Assembly (NCBI GenBank): GCA_039640505.1
Contig: CP046865.1
Location: 3,538,501 to 3,602,500 of the forward strand
Length of the DNA stretch: 64,000 nucleotides
Direction: 5' to 3'
From: Rhodobacteraceae bacterium Araon29
GTDB taxonomy: Bacteria; Pseudomonadota; Alphaproteobacteria; Rhodobacterales; Rhodobacteraceae
The notes under the pieces are model-generated. The model saw only the letters and a list, made by a program, of their open reading frames with translations, did no database searches and was not told where the DNA came from. Shown here piece after piece: positions 24,446 to 33,561 of this stretch; within the stretch, counting starts at the first letter, position 1, and the number at the start of each line of letters is the position of its first letter. Made by a program: the position numbers and the translations under genes.

Positions 24446-26284
24446 ATGTTGCGCTTTTTTGAAAACCTTGTTGATCCTTTTTGTGATTACCCACCCGATG
24501 ATAGCCCGCCACAAAAGGTCTGGCCTTATCTGCGCGATCAGTGCCGGCCGTTTTATCGAACGCTTTCGGTCTATTGCGGCATATTGATCGCAGTTGCCGG
24601 GATTGAGCTTGTAATGATCTATGGCATTGGCTGGTTTGTTGATGTAATCCAAAGTACCCCCGAAGTTATCAGTCAGAACATTCCCGCGGCACTGATTGTG
24701 CTGATCGGTTTTTTCCTGCTGATCCGGCCACTCATTTATGGGCTGGATGCTTTGCTGATCAATCAAACGCTGGATGTAAATATCGTCGCCTTGGGGCGGT
24801 GGCGGGCCTATCGTCAGGTGATCCGCCAATCGGTTGGCTGGTTTGAAAGTGATTTTGCCGGCCGGATTTCAAGCCGGGTGATGGAGGCGCCCAAAGCGGC
24901 TGCGCAGGTTGTGCAGATGGTTTTTGAAACACTGCTCTATGCTCTCGCCTATACGGTGGGGGTGTTTATCTTGTTGCTTCAAACCGACCCAAGGCTGGCC
25001 GTGCCCATGGTCATCTGGTTTGTGCTTTACGGTTTTTTGATGCGCTGGACCATTAAACGGGTCACCCCCGCGTCGAAAGCCGGATCAAATGCAAGATCGG
25101 AGTTAAACGGCCGGGTGATCGACGGGTTCACCAACATCCATGCGGTGAAAATGTTTGCCCATGATGCGGCAGAGGTGGCCTATGTCCAAGACGGCATGAA
25201 TGCCACACGCAGAGCGTTTTACCGGCTCAACCGCATTGAAACCATCATGAATATCATGCTTTGGGTTTTAAACGGGATGTTGGTCGTCGGCGTGACTGGC
25301 GGCGGTATTATCCTATGGAACATGGGTCAGGCCAGCGTCGGAATGGTGGTGGCCACAACCTTTTTGGTGCTGCGGATTGACCACATGAGCAATTGGGTCA
25401 TCCGCAACGTTGGCGGGCTCTTTAAGGAAATTGGGGTGGTTGCCGAAGGCCTTGAAAGCATTGCCCACCCGGTGACATTGGTGGATGCGCCGGGGGCCAA
25501 GGACCTGACCATTTCCAAGGCGGCGATCACAGTGCGCGGCCTCACCCACCATTACGGCCGCGACAGCGGCGGGCTTGACCGCCTATCGCTGACCATCCAG
25601 CCGGGGGAAAAAATCGGTCTGGTGGGCCGCTCAGGCGCGGGGAAATCCACGCTCTTTAAACTGCTGCTGCGGTTTTACGATAGCGAGTCCGGTCAGATTT
25701 TGATCGATGGTCAGGATATCACAGCAGTCACCCAAGATAGCCTGCGCGCCCAGATCGGCATGGTGCAGCAGGACAGCAGCCTGTTGCACCGATCCTTGCG
25801 CGACAACATCCGCTATGGCCGCAATGCTGCCAGTGAGGCCGAGATTAGCGCCGCCGCCGCACAGGCTCAAGCGGATGAGTTTATCGCCGATCTGCAAGAC
25901 CTTGAAGGGCGCAGCGGCTATGATGCCCGCGTTGGCGAGCGCGGGGTGAAACTGTCCGGCGGGCAGCGCCAGCGGATCGCTCTGGCGCGAGTGATTTTAA
26001 AAGATGCGCCGATCCTGTTGCTGGATGAGGCCACCAGCGCGCTCGACAGCGAGGTCGAGGCGGCGATCCAAGACACGCTTTACGGCATGATGCAGGGCAA
26101 AACCGTGATCGCCATTGCCCACCGGCTGTCGACCATTGCCCATATGGACCGTATTTTAGTAATGGACGAGGGCCGCATTGTCGAAGATGGCAGCCATAGC
26201 GATCTGCTCGCCCAAGGCGGGCTTTACGCCGGTTTCTGGGCCCGCCAGTCGGGGGGCTTTATTGATGTCGAGGCCACAGAATGA
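24446..26284 (+). CDS. ABC half-exporter 3 (paralogue of exporter 1)
   Basis: 612-residue half transporter closely related to exporter 1, including the start MLRFFENLVDPFCDY and the short leader before the gene (CGTATTCTGGGCGGCTTTTTA, also seen before 20662 with one change). ATPase motifs GRSGAGKST, LSGGQRQR, ILLLDEATSALD. The ATPase half is almost base-for-base that of exporter 1; the membrane half differs widely, so substrate range may differ while ATPase pairing is kept. Its TGA overlaps the ATG of the kinase-like gene (ATGA). Confidence 0.95.
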   Translation: MLRFFENLVDPFCDYPPDDSPPQKVWPYLRDQCRPFYRTLSVYCGILIAVAGIELVMIYGIGWFVDVIQSTPEVISQNIPAALIVLIGFFLLIRPLIYGLDALLINQTLDVNIVALGRWRAYRQVIRQSVGWFESDFAGRISSRVMEAPKAAAQVVQMVFETLLYALAYTVGVFILLLQTDPRLAVPMVIWFVLYGFLMRWTIKRVTPASKAGSNARSELNGRVIDGFTNIHAVKMFAHDAAEVAYVQDGMNATRRAFYRLNRIETIMNIMLWVLNGMLVVGVTGGGIILWNMGQASVGMVVATTFLVLRIDHMSNWVIRNVGGLFKEIGVVAEGLESIAHPVTLVDAPGAKDLTISKAAITVRGLTHHYGRDSGGLDRLSLTIQPGEKIGLVGRSGAGKSTLFKLLLRFYDSESGQILIDGQDITAVTQDSLRAQIGMVQQDSSLLHRSLRDNIRYGRNAASEAEISAAAAQAQADEFIADLQDLEGRSGYDARVGERGVKLSGGQRQRIALARVILKDAPILLLDEATSALDSEVEAAIQDTLYGMMQGKTVIAIAHRLSTIAHMDRILVMDEGRIVEDGSHSDLLAQGGLYAGFWARQSGGFIDVEATE

Positions 26285-26814
26285 AACGGATAATGGTGGT
26301 CGGCTGCCCCGGATCGGGCAAATCCACGGTGGCGATCAAGATCGCCCAAACGCTTGACCTGCCCGTGGTGCATCTGGATCAAATCCACTACGCACCGGGC
26401 TGGCAAAAGCGTACAAAAGCCGAAAAGATAAAGCTGGCAACGCGCGCGGAACAAGCTGATAGATGGGTCATCGACGGCAATCTATCGGCCACCTATCCGC
26501 ATCGCCTTAGCCGCGCCGATTGCTGTGTCTGGCTTGATATCCCTTTGCACATCCGGCTCTGGCGGGTGCTAAAACGGCGGCTTTCTGGCGCGCGCAAAGG
26601 TCTGCCGCGGGGCAGCCTCGATCGGCTGACCTGGGAGTTTATAAAATATGTTTTGCGCTCTGATCGGTTGACCCGTCCAAAATACCAAAAATTACATCTT
26701 GAGGCAGGCAGCACGCCATTTCATCACCTGCACAGCACGCAAGAGATCAACAGTTTTCTCTCAACGCTTTCTGCGCCCCTGCTCAAGGCAACAGATAGAG
26801 GAGATAGAAATTGA
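26281..26814 (+). CDS. P-loop kinase-like protein (adenylate-kinase/topology-modulation type)
   Basis: 177-residue P-loop NTPase with Walker A GCPGSGKST (residues 8-16) and the pattern HLDQIHYAPGW...WVIDGN, typical of the small adenylate-kinase-like proteins annotated as DNA topology modulation proteins (FlaR-like). True substrate unknown. It is translationally coupled to ABC exporter 3 by ATGA. The 3' portion (from about 26733) appears again, slightly changed, at 34453-34496 beyond the lipoprotein island, so the island seems inserted at or duplicated from this gene end. Confidence 0.85.
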   Translation: MKRIMVVGCPGSGKSTVAIKIAQTLDLPVVHLDQIHYAPGWQKRTKAEKIKLATRAEQADRWVIDGNLSATYPHRLSRADCCVWLDIPLHIRLWRVLKRRLSGARKGLPRGSLDRLTWEFIKYVLRSDRLTRPKYQKLHLEAGSTPFHHLHSTQEINSFLSTLSAPLLKATDRGDRN

Positions 26815-27068
26815 CGTTTTTCTTGGCACGCGCGTTGGTAATTCAAACAAGTTTGGCGCCTGTTATGTGGCACTGGCTTATATCAAGGCTAAACTGGAAT
26901 GTTGCCGCCATAGTAATGGTATCAAGCATAGCCGCATTTACCGCCGTCGGTGCGCGGATACGGCCAAAGCACGTGCTGCGGAAAAGAAGAAAGCTTTTCA
27001 CCAACAGATGTAAAGGGCGCTGTGCCCCAGCTGCAACAGGAATTGGGGCGCTGTTTTCAAAACCTTAA
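26811..27068 (+). CDS. Small membrane protein (85 residues), possible donor of array 2 spacer
   Basis: ORF from a TTG overlapping the kinase stop. Residues ~3-50 are hydrophobic (two short segments, PVMWHWLISRLNW between them); the basic tail IRPKHVLRKRRKLF and the remainder to SKP match the ORFs in the spacers of the lipoprotein array (31061-31219, 31966-32124, 32844-33002). The hydrophobic part looks coding; the tail runs over the lipoprotein leader and may be accidental. Another frame across the same DNA ends KARAAEKKKAFHQQM, which also resembles protein. Uncertain. Confidence 0.45.
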   Translation: MTFFLARALVIQTSLAPVMWHWLISRLNWNVAAIVMVSSIAAFTAVGARIRPKHVLRKRRKLFTNRCKGRCAPAATGIGALFSKP

Positions 27069-27084
27069 AAACGGGATGATTGAA

Positions 27085-27627
27085 ATGAAGAAATTTCTAA
27101 ATAAATTCATTACGCTATTTTCTTTAGGCGCAATGAGTATGTTCATGACCGCATGTGAGACGGCTGAATCGCATACAATATTTCATAAACCATCAGAAGA
27201 TTTTCGTTCTGAGGAAATAAAATCAATACCAAAAGATTCACCTTTTACTGTAGAGGATATATATTTTGCCATCGAAGGTAAGGAGGCTGAACACGATAAG
27301 CACTATATTTGGTTAGGCGCTTATACCTCCTCTAAAAATAGGGAAATTGATATCTTAAAATCTTCATTGATTTTTGGAGAAACAAATATTGAGAATAAAT
27401 TCAATGAAAAAATATCATTGAGTACAAAAACCGACACAGAAAATATATACCAAAATTCTTTGGATAGCTTTAAATTATTTACGATAGATCCGGCAACAAC
27501 CAAGCAATTTTTGAACGAGACGGGTGAAAGAAAACTAATTCTGTCCGTTCTCGTAGATGGGAAGGAATTTAGTATTACTTTTGAATTAGATGTCAGAACC
27601 GACACATATACGGTGTTCCCAACTTAA
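27085..27627 (+). CDS. Array 2 lipoprotein, copy 1
   Basis: 180-residue predicted lipoprotein: basic N-terminus MKKFLNK, hydrophobic segment, and a lipobox-like MTAC with Cys24 followed by Glu. The mature part (KPSEDFRSEEIKSIPKDSPF..., ending TYTVFPT) matches no family I recognise and has no catalytic motif. Variant blocks: KEAEHDK near residue 66, the IFG...KFNEKISLST block, and NSLDSFKLF. Copy 1 alone ends VRTDTYTVFPT, with D where the others have K. GGGATGATTGAA precedes the ATG. Confidence 0.8.
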   Translation: MKKFLNKFITLFSLGAMSMFMTACETAESHTIFHKPSEDFRSEEIKSIPKDSPFTVEDIYFAIEGKEAEHDKHYIWLGAYTSSKNREIDILKSSLIFGETNIENKFNEKISLSTKTDTENIYQNSLDSFKLFTIDPATTKQFLNETGERKLILSVLVDGKEFSITFELDVRTDTYTVFPT

Positions 27628-27734
27628 GGAAAGTTTTTGTCATATCGTCACCTGCGGTCATTACCGGCGCGGCCGGTGTTAGTTTAGGTGCTACAGGGGT
27701 CGGATACGTCACAGGTAATTCATAATAACCCTTT

Positions 27735-27759
27735 CTGGCAAGGATAGCATCCTTGCCAG
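27735..27759. other. Perfect 11-bp stem hairpin
   Basis: CTGGCAAGGAT, a 3-nt loop, then its exact complement. No T tract follows on either strand, so it is not a standard terminator. It lies 19 bp before the start codon at 27779, where it could influence translation or mark a former repeat end. Confidence 0.6.
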
Positions 27760-27778
27760 TCGCTCAATGGAGAAAATC

Positions 27779-28105
27779 ATGACAAATATGTGCAAGGACT
27801 TTCCGATAGGTTTCAAAAAGAAATTTCTTGTTGCAGCACTGATTGCCACAGTTAGTTTTTGTATGTTTATCTTTGCGACTCTTTATTCAGGCATAAATAC
27901 GTTACAAAAAGTTTTCACAACACTCTTTTTCCTAAATATATCCATTCCTATCTGGAAATGGTTTCAAAGAAAACGAGATGAATTTGTCAACGAAAATGAT
28001 TATTCCAAAAATGTCATGGATATTTCTATTAAATTGATACGCGCGTCAATTGTTATGATGGCCGTTACCTTAACGATCTTAATTTATCTTGAGTACTTTG
28101 CCTAA
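27779..28105 (+). CDS. Small membrane protein (108 residues)
   Basis: Predicted inner-membrane protein with three hydrophobic segments (about residues 15-38, 44-60, 86-106) and a charged loop FQRKRDEFVNENDYSK between the second and third. No family recognised. The ATG at 27779 follows GGAGAA; an upstream ATG at 27767 would add four residues. It lies between lipoprotein copies 1 and 2 and shares their low GC. Confidence 0.7.
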   Translation: MTNMCKDFPIGFKKKFLVAALIATVSFCMFIFATLYSGINTLQKVFTTLFFLNISIPIWKWFQRKRDEFVNENDYSKNVMDISIKLIRASIVMMAVTLTILIYLEYFA

Positions 28106-28220
28106 GGTTTTTGACTGATATTTTTATTACTCTTGGCCCTGGGCCAACAAAGCCACAAAATGGTAAACGCACCGCACCTACAAATCCTAATTTTGTAGCT
28201 GCACATTTTAGGAAAGTCAC

Positions 28221-28889
28221 ATGATCATTCGTCAAACATTGTTCCAAGTAAACAGCTTTTGTAAGACAAACCCTTGGACAGTCCTTTGTTTGTTTGTCAG
28301 CTATCTGGTGCTCGAAGGCGTATCTTTTATATTTGATAACCACGTTGCAACATTTTTCGATATCTTTGGGTATCTTGCAATATTTTCAGTGACCGTGACA
28401 CTGTTTGCCGCAGATATGAAATTATTCGAACCGTCCATCAAGTTTACCGCTGCAAAAAAACATTTTTGGGCAACCGTAATCGTATTTTTTATAGTTGTGT
28501 TAGTGGTGGTTTTTTTCTTTTTCATTTTTGTGGGGGCGCTCATTTTTTTAAATATTGACGTCGAAAATCTGGTTATAAGCCCATGGTTTTTTGCCTGTTT
28601 GTCATTTTTTATGACTTGGTTACTGCTAAGGTTAAGCATATACGTTCCACTGAGCCATTTGCCCGCGGAAACCCGGCCTACTCTTGTGAAATCCTATATT
28701 TCCTCGCGCCGTATAAACCGTGACATTTTTCTGGTGGCTTTTATTGAAGCTCTTGTTTGTTTGCAGATGATTTTTGATAGCCCAAGCCTGTTCTTTGAAG
28801 CCATGGTAACCGCGCTCTATTCTGTGATTTCCATTTTCAGCGCAGGGTTCATAGTTACAGCAGGAAAGAAACTCTATACCGAGGTTTGA
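28221..28889 (+). CDS. Multi-pass membrane protein (222 residues)
   Basis: Integral membrane protein with about six hydrophobic segments, including a striking run of Val and Phe around residues 88-108. Shape and size resemble the paralogous pair at 9051 and 9916 but I see no clear sequence match. AGGAAAGTC precedes the ATG. No function can be assigned. Confidence 0.7.
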   Translation: MIIRQTLFQVNSFCKTNPWTVLCLFVSYLVLEGVSFIFDNHVATFFDIFGYLAIFSVTVTLFAADMKLFEPSIKFTAAKKHFWATVIVFFIVVLVVVFFFFIFVGALIFLNIDVENLVISPWFFACLSFFMTWLLLRLSIYVPLSHLPAETRPTLVKSYISSRRINRDIFLVAFIEALVCLQMIFDSPSLFFEAMVTALYSVISIFSAGFIVTAGKKLYTEV

Positions 28890-28975
28890 GTTTTTTGCAT
28901 TTTTATATCAACGCATGCCAGAGAGCCGTGGTGGGTATTTGTGCGTAGGGGTTTTGATCGAAAGGAAAAGTTGCA

Positions 28976-29140
28976 ATGGGTTTAACGTCACGCATCATCA
29001 TCGCAGTGGTTATTTTTGCTACCATGTTTGGATTTCTTATTTTGTTTGGTCCTCTGCCTCTTTGGCAAATGGGCGTTCTTGGCGGGGTATCTGCTTGCTT
29101 AGGCTTGATCGTTGAGAAATTCATACGGAAAATGTTATGA
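28976..29140 (+). CDS. Small two-segment membrane protein (54 residues)
   Basis: Short ORF starting MGLTSRIIIAVVIFATMFGF and ending IRKML, with two hydrophobic helices and a basic tail. AAAGGAAAAG precedes the ATG at good spacing, which is the main support for coding. Function unknown. Confidence 0.6.
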   Translation: MGLTSRIIIAVVIFATMFGFLILFGPLPLWQMGVLGGVSACLGLIVEKFIRKML

Positions 29141-29477
29141 GCCACTTTTCCCCAACTGCCGGTTGGACTGTGTCTATAATTTGTACTACAAAATAGCGGA
29201 TGCGCCGCCGTTTGCCTGTTGCAACTTTAACGGTGTCGTTTTCTTTAGATGATAGAAAACTGCCAATATTAAGAATGTCACACGTATTTAAAAATCTGCC
29301 TTCCGATGATCTTTTGGTTGTGGTGGCGATGCTGTCGTCCGCCCTCAGTGCGTGGATACGGCCTGCACGTGCTGCGGAAAAGAAAGCTTTTCGCCAACAG
29401 ATGTAAAGGGCGCTGTGCCCCGGCTGCAACAGGAATTGGGGCGCCCTTTTCAAAACCTTAAAAACGGGACGACTGAA
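29141..29477. other. Array 2 spacer before lipoprotein copy 2
   Basis: 337 bp. From about 29205 it carries the repeat leader (TGTTGCAACTTTAACGG, AATATTAAGAATGTCACACG). It has a one-base deletion relative to other spacers, so the 52-codon frame seen elsewhere is broken; a frame ending ARAAEKKAFRQQM is open instead (to 29406). Confidence 0.75.
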
Positions 29478-30020
29478 ATGAAGAAATTTCTAAATAAATT
29501 CATTACGCTATTTTCTTTAGGCGCAATGAGTATGTTCATGACCGCATGTGAAACGATGGAAAAACATACAATATTTCATAAACCATCAGAAGATTTTCGT
29601 TCTGAGGAAATAAAATCAATACCAAAAGATTCACCTTTTACGATAGAGGATATATATTTTGCCATTGAAGGTAAGCGGATCAGCCCCGATGAGCACTATA
29701 TTTGGTTAGGCGCTTATACCTCCTCTAAAAATAGGGAAATTGATATCTTAAAATCTTCATTGATTTTTGGAGAAACAAATATTGAGAATAAATTCAATGA
29801 AAAAATATCATTGAGTACAAAAACCGACACAGAAAATATATACCAAAATTCTTTGGATAGCTTTAAATTATTTACGATAGATCCGGCAACAACCAAGCAA
29901 TTTTTGAACGAGACGGGTGAAAGAAAACTAATTCTGTCCGTTCTCGTAGATGGGAAGGAATTTAGTATTACTTTTGAATTAGATGTCAGAACCAAAACAT
30001 ATACGGTGTTCCCAACTTAA
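29478..30020 (+). CDS. Array 2 lipoprotein, copy 2
   Basis: 180 residues, lipobox MTAC intact (Cys24). After the Cys it reads ETMEKHTIF, shared with copy 3. Variant blocks: KRISPDE near residue 66 (shared with copy 3), then the IFG...KFNEKISLST block and NSLDSFKLF (shared with copy 1). It is thus a mosaic between the types of copies 1 and 3. Function unknown. Confidence 0.8.
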   Translation: MKKFLNKFITLFSLGAMSMFMTACETMEKHTIFHKPSEDFRSEEIKSIPKDSPFTIEDIYFAIEGKRISPDEHYIWLGAYTSSKNREIDILKSSLIFGETNIENKFNEKISLSTKTDTENIYQNSLDSFKLFTIDPATTKQFLNETGERKLILSVLVDGKEFSITFELDVRTKTYTVFPT

Positions 30021-30355
30021 GGAAAGTTTTTGTCACATCTGGTGAAGAGAGCGGGCTCACTTTCGCAGCACGCGCCTGAGCCGCCGTTTGCCTGTTGCAA
30101 CTTTAACGGTTGTTGTTATCGTTAGAAAATAGAAAAATGCCAATATTAAGAATGTCACACGTATTTAAAAATCCGTCTTCCGATGATCTTTTCGGTTGTG
30201 GTGGCGATGCTGTCGTCCGCCCTCAACGCGTGGATACGGCCTGCACGTGCTGCGGAAAAGAAAGCTTTTCGCCAACAGATGTAAAGGGCGCTGTGCCCCG
30301 GCTGCAACAGGAATTGGGGCGCCCTTTTCAAAACCTTAAAAACGGGACGACTGAA
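30021..30355. other. Array 2 spacer before lipoprotein copy 3
   Basis: 335 bp of repeat leader. A frame from ATG 30183 gives only 33 residues ending ARAAEKKAFRQQM. A different frame is open right through into the lipoprotein gene from 30110, but this is unlikely to be the real start because the lipoprotein signal sequence would be internal. Confidence 0.7.
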
Positions 30356-30898
30356 ATGAAGAAATTTCTAAATAAATTCATTACGCTATTTTCTTTAGGC
30401 GCAATGAGTATGTTCATGACCGCATGTGAAACGATGGAAAAACATACAATATTTCATAAACCATCAGAAGATTTTCGTTCTGAGGAAATAAAATCAATAC
30501 CAAAAGATTCACCTTTTACGATAGAGGATATATATTTTGCCATTGAAGGTAAGCGGATCAGCCCCGATGAGCACTATATTTGGTTAGGCGCTTATACCTC
30601 CTCTAAAAATAGGGAAATTGATATCTTAAAATCTTCATTGAGTGTTGGAGAAACAAACATAGAAAATAGGATAAATGAAAAAATAACTTTGGATACAAAA
30701 ACCGACACAGAAAATATAACCCGAAACCCTTTGGGTAGCATGAACATATTTACGATAGATCCGGCAACAACCAAGCAATTTTTGAACGAGACGGGCGAAC
30801 GAAAACTAATTCTGTCCGTTCTCGTAGATGGGAAGGAATTTAGTATTACTTTTGAATTAGATGTCAGAACCAAAACATATACGGTGTTCCCAACTTAA
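30356..30898 (+). CDS. Array 2 lipoprotein, copy 3
   Basis: 180 residues, lipobox intact (Cys24). It has the KRISPDE block of copy 2 joined to the SVG...RINEKITLDT block and the NPLGSMNIF segment of copies 5 and 6. The switch between the two types occurs inside the gene around residue 94. Function unknown. Confidence 0.8.
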   Translation: MKKFLNKFITLFSLGAMSMFMTACETMEKHTIFHKPSEDFRSEEIKSIPKDSPFTIEDIYFAIEGKRISPDEHYIWLGAYTSSKNREIDILKSSLSVGETNIENRINEKITLDTKTDTENITRNPLGSMNIFTIDPATTKQFLNETGERKLILSVLVDGKEFSITFELDVRTKTYTVFPT

Positions 30899-31235
30899 GG
30901 AAAGTTTTTGTCACATCTGGTGAAGAGAGCGGGCTCACTTTCGCAGCACGCGGCTCAGCCGCCGTTTGCCTGTTGCAACTTTAACGGTTGTTGTTATCGT
31001 TAGAAAATAGAAAAATGCCAATATTAAGAATGTCACACGTATTTAAAAATCCGCCTTACGATGATCTTTTCGGTTGTGGTGGCGATGCTGTCGTCCGCCC
31101 TCAACGCGTGGATGCGGCCAAAGCACGTGCTGCGGAAAAGAAAGCTTTTCGCCAACAGATGTAAAGGGCGCTGTGCCCCAGCTGCAACAGGAATTGGGGC
31201 GCTCTTTTCAAAACCTTAAAAACGGGACGACTGAA
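30899..31235. other. Array 2 spacer before lipoprotein copy 4
   Basis: 337 bp of repeat leader. Two overlapping small frames are open: ATG 31061-31219 (52 residues, MIFSVVVAML... to SKP) and a frame from about 31015 giving MPILRMSHVFKNPPYDDLFG and ending DAAKARAAEKKAFRQQM. Which, if either, is translated is not decided. Confidence 0.65.
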
Positions 31236-31805
31236 ATGAAGAAATTTCTGAGTAAACTCATTAGGCTATTATCTTTAGGCGCAATTATTATATTTATTTT
31301 TTTAGGCGCAATTATTCTGATGATGGCTGCATGGGGGACGGCTGAATCGCATACAATATTTCATAAACCATCAGAAGATTTTCTCTCTGAAGAAATAAAA
31401 TCAATACCAAAAGATTCACCTTTTACTGTAGAGGATATATATTTTGCCATTGTAGGTAAGGAGGCTGACCACGATGAGCACTATATTTGGTTAGACGCTT
31501 ATACCTCCTCTAAAAATAGGGAAATTGATATCTTAAAATCTTCATTGATTGTTGGAGAAACAAATATTGAGAATAAATTCAATGAAAAAATATCACTGAG
31601 TACAAAAACCGACACAGAAAATATATACCAAAATTCGTGGGATAGCTTTAAATTATTTACGATAGATCCGGCAACAACCAAGCAATTTTTGAACGAGACG
31701 GGTGAACGAAAACTAATTCTGTCCGTTCTCGTAGATGGGAAGGAATTTAGTATTACTTTTGAATTAGATGTCAGAACCAAAACATACACGGTGTTCCCAA
31801 CTTAA
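31236..31805 (+). CDS. Array 2 protein, copy 4, without lipobox cysteine
   Basis: 189 residues. The N-terminus differs from all other copies: a longer hydrophobic stretch (LLSLGAIIIFIFLGAIILMM) and AAWGTAE where others have TACETAE, so the lipidation Cys is lost (TGG for TGT). It is predicted to stay in the membrane by its N-terminal helix instead of a lipid. The rest follows the family, with KEADHDE, an IVG block and NSWDSFKLF. Function unknown. Confidence 0.8.
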   Translation: MKKFLSKLIRLLSLGAIIIFIFLGAIILMMAAWGTAESHTIFHKPSEDFLSEEIKSIPKDSPFTVEDIYFAIVGKEADHDEHYIWLDAYTSSKNREIDILKSSLIVGETNIENKFNEKISLSTKTDTENIYQNSWDSFKLFTIDPATTKQFLNETGERKLILSVLVDGKEFSITFELDVRTKTYTVFPT

Positions 31806-32140
31806 GGAAAGTTTTTGTCACATCTGGTGAAGAGAGCGGGCTCACTTTCGCCGCGCGCGCCTAAGTCGCCGTTTGTCTGTTGCAACTTTAACGGTTGTTG
31901 TTCTCGTTAGAGGATGGCAAACTGCTAATATTAAGAATGTCGCGTATTAAAAAAAACATCTTCCGATGATCTCTTTGGTTGTGGTGGCGATGCTGTCGTC
32001 CGCCATCGGTGCGTGGATACGCCCAAAGCACGTGCTGCGGAAAAGAAAGCTTTTCGCCAACAGATGTAAAGGGCGCTGTGCCCCAGCTGCAACAGGAATT
32101 GGGGCGCTGTTTTCAAAACCTTAAAAACGGGATGACTGAA
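31806..32140. other. Array 2 spacer before lipoprotein copy 5
   Basis: 335 bp of repeat leader with a 52-codon ORF at 31966-32124 (MISLVVVAML..., hydrophobic start, basic IRPKHVLRKRKLF, end SKP). Its tail matches the end of the ORF at 26811-27068. Confidence 0.65.
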
Positions 32141-32683
32141 ATGAAGAAATTTCTAAATAAATTCATTACGCTATTTTCTTTAGGCGCAATGAGTATGTTC
32201 ATGACCGCATGTGAGACGGCCGAAGTGCATACAATAATTCATAAACCATCAGAAGATTTTCGTTCTGAAAAAATAAAATCAATACCAAAAGATTCACCTT
32301 TTACCATAGAGGATATATATTTTGCCATCGAAGGTAAGGAGGCTGACCACGATGAGCACTATATTTGGTTAGGCGCTTATACCTCCTCTAAAAATAGGGA
32401 AATTGATATCTTAAAATCTTCATTGAGTGTTGGAGAAACAAACATAGAAAATAGGATAAATGAAAAAATAACTTTGGATACAAAAACCGACACAGAAAAT
32501 ATAACCCGAAACCCTTTGGGTAGCATGAACATATTTACGATAGATCCGGCAACAACCAAGCAATTTTTGAACGAGACGGGCGAACGAAAACTAATTCTGT
32601 CCGTTCTCGTAGATGGGAAGGAATTTAGTATTACTTTTGAATTAGATGTCAGAACCAAAACATACACGGTGTTCCCAACTTAA
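32141..32683 (+). CDS. Array 2 lipoprotein, copy 5
   Basis: 180 residues, lipobox intact (Cys24). Reads AEVHTIIHKPSEDF and SEKIKS where other copies have IFHK and SEEIKS, then KEADHDE, the SVG...RINEKITLDT block and NPLGSMNIF. The protein is identical to copy 6. Function unknown. Confidence 0.82.
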   Translation: MKKFLNKFITLFSLGAMSMFMTACETAEVHTIIHKPSEDFRSEKIKSIPKDSPFTIEDIYFAIEGKEADHDEHYIWLGAYTSSKNREIDILKSSLSVGETNIENRINEKITLDTKTDTENITRNPLGSMNIFTIDPATTKQFLNETGERKLILSVLVDGKEFSITFELDVRTKTYTVFPT

Positions 32684-33018
32684 GGAAAGTTTTTGTCACA
32701 TCTGGTGAAGAGAGCGGGCTCACTTTCGCCGCGCGCGCCTAAGTCGCCGTTTGTCTGTTGCAACTTTAACGGTTGTTGTTCTCGTTAGAGGATGGCAAAC
32801 TGCTAATATTAAGAATGTCGCGTATTAAAAAAAACATCTTCCGATGATCTCTTTGGTTGTGGTGGCGATGCTGTCGTCCGCCATCGGTGCGTGGATACGC
32901 CCAAAGCACGTGCTGCGGAAAAGAAAGCTTTTCGCCAACAGATGTAAAGGGCGCTGTGCCCCAGCTGCAACAGGAATTGGGGCGCTGTTTTCAAAACCTT
33001 AAAAACGGGATGACTGAA
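32684..33018. other. Array 2 spacer before lipoprotein copy 6
   Basis: 335 bp, essentially identical to the spacer before copy 5, with the same 52-codon ORF at 32844-33002. It marks a recent duplication of one whole 878-bp unit. Confidence 0.7.
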
Positions 33019-33561
33019 ATGAAGAAATTTCTAAATAAATTCATTACGCTATTTTCTTTAGGCGCAATGAGTATGTTCATGACCGCATGTGAGACGGCCG
33101 AAGTGCATACAATAATTCATAAACCATCAGAAGATTTTCGTTCTGAAAAAATAAAATCAATACCAAAAGATTCACCTTTTACCATAGAGGATATATATTT
33201 TGCCATCGAAGGTAAGGAGGCTGACCACGATGAGCACTATATTTGGTTAGGCGCTTATACCTCCTCTAAAAATAGGGAAATTGATATCTTAAAATCTTCA
33301 TTGAGTGTTGGAGAAACAAACATAGAAAATAGGATAAATGAAAAAATAACTTTGGATACAAAAACCGACACAGAAAATATAACCCGAAACCCTTTGGGTA
33401 GCATGAACATATTTACGATAGATCCGGCAACAACCAAGCAATTTTTGAACGAGACGGGCGAACGAAAACTAATTCTGTCCGTTCTCGTAGATGGGAAGGA
33501 ATTTAGTATTACTTTTGAATTAGATGTCAGAACCAAAACATATACGGTGTTCCCAACTTAA
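33019..33561 (+). CDS. Array 2 lipoprotein, copy 6
   Basis: 180 residues, identical in protein sequence to copy 5; the only DNA difference I notice in the gene is near the 3' end (ACATATACG against ACATACACG). Lipobox MTAC intact. Function unknown. Confidence 0.82.
   Translation: MKKFLNKFITLFSLGAMSMFMTACETAEVHTIIHKPSEDFRSEKIKSIPKDSPFTIEDIYFAIEGKEADHDEHYIWLGAYTSSKNREIDILKSSLSVGETNIENRINEKITLDTKTDTENITRNPLGSMNIFTIDPATTKQFLNETGERKLILSVLVDGKEFSITFELDVRTKTYTVFPT

Noticed and set aside
27735..27759. Rho-independent terminator
   Set aside because: The stem is perfect but no T tract follows on either strand.
30110..30898. 262-residue protein reading from the spacer into lipoprotein copy 3
   Set aside because: It would bury the lipoprotein signal sequence inside the protein, and the frame is closed in other copies.
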